The translations under genes were made by a program, and so were the position numbers. The notes beneath the pieces were generated by a model. The model saw only the letters and a program-made list of their open reading frames with translations. It did not search any database and was not told where the DNA came from. Of a DNA stretch of 15,607 nucleotides, positions 8,673-14,316 are shown one piece after another. Source of the DNA: Spirochaetes bacterium RBG_16_67_19 (lineage in GTDB: Bacteria > Spirochaetota > Spirochaetia > SZUA-6 > DRHE01); assembly GCA_001829505.1 (NCBI GenBank), contig MIBK01000161.1, positions 1-15,607 of the forward strand. The letters run 5' to 3'. Position 1 is the first letter of the stretch. Each line of letters starts with the position of its first letter.

Positions 8673-8701
8673 AAGATATAGAAAAACCCCTGCACCTTCA
8701 A
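8673..8701 (-). promoter_or_regulatory. probable sigma70 promoter of the amino-acid transporter operon
   Basis: Minus-strand TTGAAG (8701-8696) and TATCTT (8678-8673) are 17 bases apart, placing the start near 8667 and a 20-base leader containing the AAGGAGGG. The -35 lies only five bases from the first usable codon of the divergent HNH gene. Confidence 0.5.
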
Positions 8702-9728
8702 CCATTTGCTACTGCGAGACGTCGCGGAGAGGCAGCGCAGCGCCCAGATTGCCAGCCTGTCAGCGCACCTCGATGCAGCCACTCATCGTTTGCTCGAATG
8801 CATCAGGGGCTTCGACGAGGCGTGCGGCTGGCACGAGCAGGGTGCCGTTTCTTGCGCGCACTGGCTGGTCTGGCGGGTCGGATGGGACCCGGGCACCGCG
8901 CGCGAACGAGTGCGGGTGGCGAGGGCGTTGGGCAAGCTGCCCGCGATCGACGAAGCGCTTCGTTCCGGCAGGCTGTCGTATGCCAAGGTCCGGGCGCTCA
9001 CGCGGGTGGCGACGCCCGAAACCGAGCCGAAGCTCCTGGAAATGGCGATGGTGGCGACCGGGGCTCAGCTGGAGCGGCTGTGCCGGGGCTATCGGGCCGC
9101 TTGTGAGGGCGAGAGGGCGCCGGTGCCGGAGGAGCGTTCAGTACACCAGCGGCTGTTGCCTGGAGGAATGGTCAAGCTGGAGTTGGTGCTCGAGCCGGAT
9201 GAGGCGGATCTGATCCTGCGCGCCGTGGACCGTGCCCGGGAGGTGCACGCCGAGCAGGCCGAGTTGCCCCAGCCAGGGAAGGCCGCCGAAAGCGGTGGCG
9301 TTTCCGCGGAAACGTGCTGGCCGTCGCGGGCGGACGGCGCGGTGAGGCTCGCCGAGTCATTTCTCGCTGGCCATGCCGTGACGGGAACCGGCGGGGATCG
9401 GTTCCAGGTGGTGGTTCATCTGGGCCAGGAGGTGCTCGGCGCGGACGGCGCCTGGGCAGGGACCCTGGAAGACGGAAGCCGCGTTTCCGCGGAAACGCTG
9501 CGCAGGGTAGCCTGCGATTGCGGTCTGCTCGCCGTAAGTCAGGATGGAGAGGGGCTGAACATCGGCCGCCGTGCCCGCAGCGTTCCTCCTGCCATCCGCC
9601 GCGCCTTGATGCTGCGCGACCACGGCTGCGCCTTCCCGGGGTGCACGCACACGCGATTCCTGCACGCCCACCACATCGAGCACTGGCTCCACGGAGGGAA
9701 CACCAGCCTTGAGAACCTAGTCATGCTC

Positions 9729-9736
9729 TGCACCTT
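9729..9736 (+). repeat. left copy of 8-bp junction direct repeat (attL core)
   Basis: TGCACCTT, repeated in the same orientation at 13111-13118. It encodes Cys-Thr and part of Phe in the HNH motif. It is either the crossover core shared by element and target or a target duplication. Confidence 0.8.
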
Positions 9737-9760
9737 ATGCCGATATCGGCATAAGGTGCA
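9729..9760. repeat. perfect 32-bp palindrome at the left junction
   Basis: The first arm, TGCACCTTATGCCGAT, is followed directly by its exact reverse complement, centred between 9744 and 9745. It consists of the 8-bp target copy, a 16-bp palindromic spacer (9737-9752) and an inverted copy of the 8 bp that begins the left terminal repeat. The right end has no counterpart of the spacer. Confidence 0.9.
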
Positions 9761-9789
9761 CTATGCCGCCTGCCGGATTATGCCGACTT
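9753..9789 (+). repeat. left terminal inverted repeat (37 bp)
   Basis: Begins AAGGTGCACTATGCCGCC and ends GGATTATGCCGACTT; identical over 37 bases to the reverse complement of 13082-13118. It contains two spaced TATGCCG units, likely recombinase-binding sites. Confidence 0.92.
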
Positions 9790-9831
9790 CGGGGGCCCAC
9801 GGGCTATCGCAACGGTTGTTGCCGCTTGGGC

Positions 9832-9844
9832 TGGCGGCATAATC
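9832..9844 (-). repeat. left subterminal inverted repeat
   Basis: TGGCGGCATAATC; its reverse complement occurs at 13015-13027. It carries the same ATTATGCCG core as the terminal repeat in opposite orientation, supplies the TAA that ends the truncated HNH frame, and overlaps the stop codon of the third recombinase gene. Confidence 0.75.
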
Positions 9845-10835
9845 AGAGCGCGTTCAGGAAGGCCAGCAGGCGGTCGGGAGGCCGGTAACGGCGTGCGGCC
9901 GCGGGGCTGGGGGCGGTCTTGGCCAGGGCACGTTGCTTCGCGGCGAGGTCGACTGCGAGATAGACGTGGGTGGTTTCGACCGACTCGTGTCCGAGCCACA
10001 GGGCGATGACTGCGGAATCGATGCCGGCCTCGAGCATCCGAACCGCCCGTGTGTGCCTCAGGAGGTGGGGAGAGAGGCGCTTGGTGGTGAGCGAAGGGCA
10101 GGAGGCGGCGCCCGTGGCAGCATGCTTGTGTAAACGCTTCTCGACTGCGTCGCGGCTCATGAAACCGCCACGGCTGCTTGGGAAAAGCGGCCCGGTGGGC
10201 TCAGCGGGCTGTTCGCTGAGCCAGGCTCGCAGGACGGCGCAGGTCTCTTTCCGCAACGGGGTTACCCGCTCCTTGCGTCCCTTGCCCAGGCACCGGACGT
10301 GGGCCCCAGGCCCGTCAACCTCGAGGTCGGCCCGCGTGAGGTGAGTGATCTCCGAGACACGCAAACCGGTCTGCTCGGCGAGCAGCAACAGCGCGTGGTC
10401 GCGTCGGCCGATCCAGCTGGCGCGCTCCGGTGCCGCGAGCAAGGCATCGGTTTCCTGCTGGGTCAGGAACTGGACCGTCTTTCGGTCGAAGCGCTTCTGC
10501 GGGATGGCCAGCACGCGCTGGATCAAAGCGCTGTGCTCGGGAGCCTCGGTGGCCGCGTAGTGGAAGAAGGAGTGGATGGCCGACAGCCGTGCGTTGCGCG
10601 AGCGGGGCGAGTTCTTCCGCTGGGTCTGCAGGGAATCGAGGAAGGCGGTGATCAGCGGGGCTTGGAGGTCGGCGAGGAGGAGCTCTGAGGGGTTCTTCCC
10701 CAGCTGTTGCTGCACAAATCGCAGCAGCAGCCGGAAGGTGTCGCGGTAGGAGGCGATGGTGTTCGGGCTGGCTTGGCGTTGCTTGATGAGCCGATTGAGG
10801 AAAAATGTCTCCAGAAGGGGGGCGAGGTCGGTCAT
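9843..10835 (-). CDS. ritC: tyrosine recombinase, third gene of the RIT trio
   Basis: 330 residues from ATG 10835, chosen because it overlaps the previous stop as ATGA and has AGGAGG (10843-10848) seven bases upstream; the frame could extend six codons further. The N-terminal SAM-like core-binding domain spans about 1-105 (SPNTIASYRDTFRLLLRFVQQQ). The catalytic domain is complete: Arg159 (TGLRVSE), Lys185 (LGKGRKER), His257 and Arg260 (SPHLLRHT), His283 (WLGHESVETT) and Tyr292 (THVYLAVD), so activity is expected. It resembles XerC/D-type integrases. It is last in the three-gene operon and ends at the left subterminal repeat. The symbol follows the RIT convention by position and size; assignment to the RitC subgroup was not tested. 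Confidence 0.88.
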   Translation of the reverse strand: MTDLAPLLETFFLNRLIKQRQASPNTIASYRDTFRLLLRFVQQQLGKNPSELLLADLQAPLITAFLDSLQTQRKNSPRSRNARLSAIHSFFHYAATEAPEHSALIQRVLAIPQKRFDRKTVQFLTQQETDALLAAPERASWIGRRDHALLLLAEQTGLRVSEITHLTRADLEVDGPGAHVRCLGKGRKERVTPLRKETCAVLRAWLSEQPAEPTGPLFPSSRGGFMSRDAVEKRLHKHAATGAASCPSLTTKRLSPHLLRHTRAVRMLEAGIDSAVIALWLGHESVETTHVYLAVDLAAKQRALAKTAPSPAAARRYRPPDRLLAFLNAL

Positions 10836-11755
10836 GGACTCACCTCCTGGCAAAGGCTGCGGCGCTCGCTGACCAACAGGAGAAGCTCAGGGACCGCGCT
10901 GAGATACCAGTAGGTCATGGTCGGGTTGAGGTGGCCCAGGTAGGTGGACAGCAGGGGCAGCCGCGATTGCACCTGCACACCGCTGCGATACCAGCCGATG
11001 AGCGTCTGCGCGGCGTAGGTATGCCTCAGGTCGTGGATACGCGGGCGGCGTGGGCTGGCCGTGGCCAGACCCGCCCGGTCGATCAAACGATGGAACCGGC
11101 GATGGACGTTGCTGTAGATCAGCGGCTTGCCACTGCGCGAGAGGAACAGGCGCGAGGAGTACTGCAGGGGCAGAAGGCGGTCGCGAGTTCGGGCATAGCG
11201 GCCGAGGGCCTGCACGGTCGAGGGGTGAAGCGGGAGCTCACGGGACTTGCCGAACTTCGTCTCGCGGACCAGCAGTACAGCTCGGTTGTGGTCGAGGTCA
11301 CGGCGGTCAAGCCGTATGGCCTCCCCCACGCGCATGCCTGTGACGGCGAGCAAGCCCAGGAGGGTCATGTCGGTACAGGCACTGAGGCGATCCCGCTGTC
11401 CCCGCGCGGCCTCCAGGAGCCTCTGGATGTCCTGCTGCGAGTAGATGTAGGGTGTCGGGCGCCTGGATACGTGGCAGATCAGGTGATGAGGCGGGACCTC
11501 GGTCCGGGGATCAAAGGCCTGAGCGTACAGAGCAAACTGGCGGATGAGCCCTAAGCGGCTGGCAAACCAGTTGGGCGACGCCCCGAGCGGTTGGGTAGCC
11601 CACTGGAGGGCGAGCTTCGTCGTGATGCAGCTGCTGCCCTGAGCGAGCACTGACTGGACGAACTCCAGCAGGCGCCTGTCGGCATGCTGGAGCTTGTAGC
11701 CCATGGCGCGGCGGGTGGCGAGGTAGTCGGCGAGGATCTGGTGGAGGCTGTTCAT
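10832..11755 (-). CDS. ritB: tyrosine recombinase, second gene of the RIT trio
   Basis: 307 residues from ATG 11755, which overlaps the first gene's TGA as ATGA; GTG 11773 would add six residues. The catalytic set is intact: Arg142 (TGMRVGEAIRL), Lys167 (ETKFGKSREL), His241 and Arg244 (RIHDLRHTYA), His275 (YLGHLNPTMT) and Tyr284 (YWYLSAV). The N-terminal domain (about 1-100) begins MNSLHQILADYLATRRAMGY, a pattern familiar from short integrases of this kind. No strong Shine-Dalgarno precedes the start, so its translation probably depends on reinitiation after the first gene. It should act jointly with its two neighbours on the element ends; whether each has a separate role in strand exchange cannot be read from sequence. 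Confidence 0.88.
   Translation of the reverse strand: MNSLHQILADYLATRRAMGYKLQHADRRLLEFVQSVLAQGSSCITTKLALQWATQPLGASPNWFASRLGLIRQFALYAQAFDPRTEVPPHHLICHVSRRPTPYIYSQQDIQRLLEAARGQRDRLSACTDMTLLGLLAVTGMRVGEAIRLDRRDLDHNRAVLLVRETKFGKSRELPLHPSTVQALGRYARTRDRLLPLQYSSRLFLSRSGKPLIYSNVHRRFHRLIDRAGLATASPRRPRIHDLRHTYAAQTLIGWYRSGVQVQSRLPLLSTYLGHLNPTMTYWYLSAVPELLLLVSERRSLCQEVSP
10843..10848 (-). promoter_or_regulatory. Shine-Dalgarno deciding the start of the third recombinase gene
   Basis: AGGAGG on the minus strand, seven bases before ATG 10835, inside the end of the second recombinase gene. It favours ATG 10835 over the longer reading. Confidence 0.7.
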
Positions 11756-12957
11756 GCCAAAGCTCCGGGCCACCTCTGGGCGAGCTCGCGCAACCGGGTA
11801 TGGTCCACCTTGGCGTAGATCGCCGTGGTGGCGTGGTGGCGATGGCGCAGGACCTGTGAGATCTCCTCAAGAGTCGCTCCCCGGCGAAGCATGGTGGTGG
11901 CGGCGCTGTGCCTCAGGCGGTGAGCACCCACCGGCGGCAGCTGGGCGCGCTTGCAGGCGCTCCGGACGATAGCGATGATCGCGCCGCACTCCAGTGGGGT
12001 GTGGGGGGCCCGATGGCGCAGGAACACCGAGCGGCAGCTGGTCTTCCTGCGTCGCCGCAGGTAGGAGGCCAGCGCGCTGCCTACCTCGGCCAGAAGCGGC
12101 ATGCGGTCCTTGCGCCCAGCTTTGCCACGGATGAGTAGAATGCCCTCCGACCAGTCCACGTCCTCGAGGCTCAGCGCCGCCACCTCCTTCGCCCGCAGTC
12201 CCAGGCGAGCCAGTAGCAGGAGCACCGCGTAGTCGCGTCGGCCCAGAGTGCAGCGTCTGTCGCAGCTCTCCACGATGGCCTTCACCTGCTCGGCAGCGAG
12301 GTACTTGGGCAGGGAAGCCATTCGCCAGCCGGCGATCTTCGGCACAGCGCCCCTGAGGTCCGTGGCGATGTCGCCTCTGAGGTGCAGGAAGCGCAGGAAG
12401 GAGCGCAGGCCGGTGAGCGTCGCCCGGGTGCGCTCGAGGCTCGATCCCCGCGAGCTCTCCAGCACATAGCCCTTGACCGTAGCACCGTCGAGCCGACACA
12501 GATCCAGCTGCCCAGACGCTGAGGTCTTCACAAGCAACTGCCGGGCTACGCTGCGGTAGATTTGAGCCACACGGGGGCTGAGCTCTCGATCGTGGAGCAG
12601 CGAGCCCTCGTAGTCGATCAGCAACTGCTCCAGCGGTGTCTGTGGCGGCGCGGCCGCCGGAATCTCGGGCGTCAGCCCCGCCTCGGCAAGGTAGCGGCGT
12701 ATCGCAGCGAGGCTGCGGGGGCTCAGGAAATGAGTGTAGCCTTCAGCTCGCCTCGCGCGAAAGAATGAGTCGATCTGTTCATCGAATAGGTCGCGTAGGC
12801 CAAGGCCCTGCTGCTGGAGCCATCGGCTCAGGTGACTGGCGAGGCGCAGCAGATTCCGGCACGAGAGCATCGTGTAGCCCTGTCGAAGCAGGTACGACCT
12901 GATCTCAGCTACGTGATCGGCCAGGGGTCCGGAAATCCGGATGGTAGGGAAATGCAT
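11752..12957 (-). CDS. ritA: tyrosine recombinase, first gene of the RIT trio
   Basis: 401 residues from ATG 12957, preferred because GGAGG (12963-12967) is five bases upstream; ATG 12996 would add 13 residues without such a site. It is the longest of the three: an extra N-terminal helical segment (about 1-105) precedes the SAM-like domain (about 108-195) and the catalytic domain. Active-site residues are Arg255 (LGLRAKEVAAL), Lys279 (RGKAGRKD), His346 and Arg349 (AHRLRHSAAT), His372 (VLRHRHHATT, an Arg replacing the usual Gly of LGH) and Tyr381 (AIYAKVD). All six positions are present, so it is probably active. It is first in the operon, about 125 bases inside the right terminal repeat, so expression may be controlled by recombinase binding there. 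Confidence 0.88.
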   Translation of the reverse strand: MHFPTIRISGPLADHVAEIRSYLLRQGYTMLSCRNLLRLASHLSRWLQQQGLGLRDLFDEQIDSFFRARRAEGYTHFLSPRSLAAIRRYLAEAGLTPEIPAAAPPQTPLEQLLIDYEGSLLHDRELSPRVAQIYRSVARQLLVKTSASGQLDLCRLDGATVKGYVLESSRGSSLERTRATLTGLRSFLRFLHLRGDIATDLRGAVPKIAGWRMASLPKYLAAEQVKAIVESCDRRCTLGRRDYAVLLLLARLGLRAKEVAALSLEDVDWSEGILLIRGKAGRKDRMPLLAEVGSALASYLRRRRKTSCRSVFLRHRAPHTPLECGAIIAIVRSACKRAQLPPVGAHRLRHSAATTMLRRGATLEEISQVLRHRHHATTAIYAKVDHTRLRELAQRWPGALA

Positions 12958-12962
12958 TGTAA

Positions 12963-12967
12963 CCTCC
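12963..12967 (-). promoter_or_regulatory. Shine-Dalgarno deciding the start of the first recombinase gene
   Basis: GGAGG on the minus strand, five bases before ATG 12957; a small palindrome CCAACCGTTGG (12971-12981) lies just upstream and could be an operator or chance. Confidence 0.65.
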
Positions 12968-13014
12968 ATCCCAACCGTTGGTCGGGTAGAGGTCATAGTG
13001 CCTCAAGAGGCCCG

Positions 13015-13027
13015 GATTATGCCGCCA
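13015..13027 (+). repeat. right subterminal inverted repeat
   Basis: GATTATGCCGCCA, the reverse complement of 9832-9844, lying 54 bases inside the right terminal repeat compared with 42 bases on the left. Confidence 0.75.
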
Positions 13028-13081
13028 AGGGTAGAGAGAAAAACTCAATCGGTGGCAGGAAAACCGCGGGCCTGGCCGCGC

Positions 13082-13118
13082 AAGTCGGCATAATCCGGCA
13101 GGCGGCATAGTGCACCTT
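13082..13118 (-). repeat. right terminal inverted repeat (37 bp)
   Basis: Perfect inverted match to 9753-9789. Its outer 8 bases are the right copy of TGCACCTT. Beyond 37 bases the two ends diverge completely until the subterminal repeats. Confidence 0.92.
13111..13118 (+). repeat. right copy of 8-bp junction direct repeat (attR core)
   Basis: TGCACCTT, directly followed by CCATCATCACCTGGTG, the continuation of the HNH gene. Matches 9729-9736. Confidence 0.8.
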
Positions 13119-13374
13119 CCATCATCACCTGGTGCATGAGGGCGGGTGGACGATTATCGCGCAGGCGAATGGCGCTTTTACTTTCCACTCACCCGTTGGC
13201 AAGCCGCTTGCGCAGGAGCCACCACGGGAGCGCATTGACAACGTCCTGGTGTGGCTGCACGAATGGGCGCAGCAGAGGAACCTGGACCTCGGCCCTGAGG
13301 TCAACACGCCGCAGGGCGACGGAACGACCCCGGATTACGACCTGGTGGTGAGCGGGCTATTGTCGGCGGGGTGA
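13111..13374 (+). pseudogene. DUF222/HNH endonuclease, 3' part, separated by the element
   Basis: In the frame of TGC 13111 the sequence reads CTFHHHLVHEGGWTIIAQ and ends at TGA 13372-13374 with VVSGLLSAG. This is the canonical end of an HNH domain (the final conserved His residues after the LC) plus the usual C-terminal extension. It has no start of its own (GTG 13132 is only the first in-frame start-like codon). Joined to 8706-9736 it gives a continuous 428-residue product of normal length for the family. The tail itself shows no frameshift or stop, so the insertion looks recent. Confidence 0.88.
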
Positions 13375-13473
13375 CATCCCAGACGAACGATGAGAATTAC
13401 CTGACAGGCTGTAGTTATCCGCCGCTGTTTTGGATCGCCCGACGCTTGCCCAATTCGGGGCGTTGCCTGCTCG

Positions 13474-14308
13474 TCAAATCCCCAACCGTGCGATCCCTGC
13501 CCGCCAGGGCAGGCACCAGACCGACCCGATCTTCTTCTCATGCGGGTCCCGGCTGAGGCAGAAGGCCTCTGCCGGAACAAGGTCGGGGTAAGAACGGTTG
13601 AGCGCCAGAGTGTCGCGCTCGGTCACCCGGTCGCTTGACTTGATCTCCACAAGGGCCCTGGGCATGCCCGGCCGGTCGATGATCAGGTCGATCTCCGCAT
13701 CGCCCTCGGTCTTGAGGTAGGAAAATCTCCAGTCGTTTTTGGCGTAGGAGCTGAGACGCATGATATCAACGATCAGGAAGTGTTCGAAGGCTTCTCCGAA
13801 GGCATAAGTCCCTTCGCGCAACTCCACCGTGAGCGTCCTCTCCAGAGCGCGTTTGGCCCCGGTATCGAAGGTCAAGGCGTACGCTCTGAGAAACTGGCTC
13901 CTGTCCTCGTTAGAAGCGTACTGGAACACCTTCGGAAGCGTGCCCCACTGAAGGCAGCTGAGAGATCAAAGGCATCGCCAATTTCCCTGTGGGTCAGAGG
14001 AAAGAGGTTGTACACGAACGCCCTTCCCGCGAGGAGGTTCGATGCGCCCCGCCTGAGCTTCCTGCCGCTGGATCCGGTGATGACATACTGCAGCGAGGTC
14101 GTCTCGATCAGTTTGTGCACCAGGTCGAGCAGGCGTGGGGCTTTTTGGATTTCGTCGATGACGACCCTTTGGATCGATCCGGAGAGCCCGCTGATTCGTC
14201 GCTCCAGTTCCTGCGGGGTCCTCGCAAAGAGAGCAAAAAGCGAATGCAGGAGCGTCGTCTACAGAAAGAAGCTGTTCTCAGGAGGCAACGACAAGCTTGT
14301 TGAGCGGC
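13474..14308 (-). pseudogene. decayed AAA-family ATPase with DUF4143 domain
   Basis: Fragments of an AAA_14/DUF4143 ATPase can be read in three frames. Near the start LNKLV and LPPENSFFL lie in different frames and end at a TAG (14259-14261); the Walker A loop expected next is absent. The frame then runs through Walker B-like IQRVVIDEIQKAPRLLDLVH and YVITGSSGRKLRRGASNLLAGRA. At LSAA a one-base loss in a C run shifts the frame; the other frame continues QWGTLPKVFQYASNEDRSQF. FLRAYALT then joins directly to FDTGAKRALERTL, where intact relatives have roughly 90 more residues as I recall the family. The tail LKTEGDAEIDLIIDRPG...LVEIKSSDR is the nuclease-like end, stopping at 13474. At least four lesions make it non-functional. 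The 99 bases between its end and the HNH tail hold nothing recognisable. Confidence 0.82.
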
Positions 14309-14316
14309 CCGCCGGG

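Larger units (their letters stand above)
8706..9842 (+). pseudogene. DUF222/HNH endonuclease, 5' part, interrupted by the recombinase element
   Basis: The frame from TTG 8706 gives 378 residues, of which 1-343 are native and about 35 are read from element DNA before a TAA supplied by the element. Residues about 18-130 match the DUF222 (13E12-type) region (LSAHLDAATHRLLE, ARERVRVARALGKLP, LSYAKVRALTRVATPETE). The C-terminal HNH domain has CAFPGC (Cys308, Cys313), HAHH (His322-His323), GGNTSLENL (Asn337) and LC (Cys342), then stops matching at T343. The missing HHHLVHEGGW block carrying the last His lies at 13119 onwards. Such proteins are putative nucleases often linked to mobile DNA. TTG 8706 has no Shine-Dalgarno, the frame is closed by TAG just upstream, and the divergent promoter abuts it, so the true N-terminus may also be damaged. 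Confidence 0.85.
9729..13118. mobile_element. Recombinase-in-Trio (RIT)-like element inserted in the HNH gene
   Basis: The span includes both copies of the 8-bp junction repeat TGCACCTT; one insertion unit is 3382 bases. Three consecutive tyrosine recombinase genes occupy it on the minus strand, with 37-bp perfect inverted repeats at the two ends (9753-9789 and 13082-13118), shorter subterminal inverted repeats, and a palindrome unique to the left end. No cargo gene fits in the remaining space. Joining 9736 to 13119 restores the HNH reading frame exactly (codon TT|C, Phe344). Three adjacent overlapping tyrosine recombinases of about 400, 310 and 330 residues with inverted-repeat ends are the definition of RIT elements; Tn554 differs in having two recombinases plus a third unrelated protein. 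Boundaries are read directly from the sequence. Confidence 0.88.

Noticed and set aside
12958..13081. Promoter for the recombinase operon (CATAAT within the subterminal repeat, TTGAGT upstream)
   Set aside because: The spacing is about 21 bases and no better pair was found, so no promoter is claimed.
9729..13118. Integron with attC sites
   Set aside because: There are three integrases, terminal inverted repeats and no cassettes; the palindrome is at one end only and the junction repeats fit an inserted element.
9729..13374. Intein or intron interrupting the HNH gene
   Set aside because: The insert has stops in frame, its own operon on the opposite strand, and inverted-repeat ends; no splicing motifs are present.
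13419..13456. Hairpin terminator between the HNH tail and the ATPase remnant
   Set aside because: The arms CGCCCGA and TTCGGGGCG pair imperfectly and no T run follows on either strand.
13497..13520. Inverted repeat CCTGCCC/GGGCAGG
   Set aside because: It lies inside the DUF4143 reading frame (WCLPWRAG) and is explained by coding sequence; not treated as a site.
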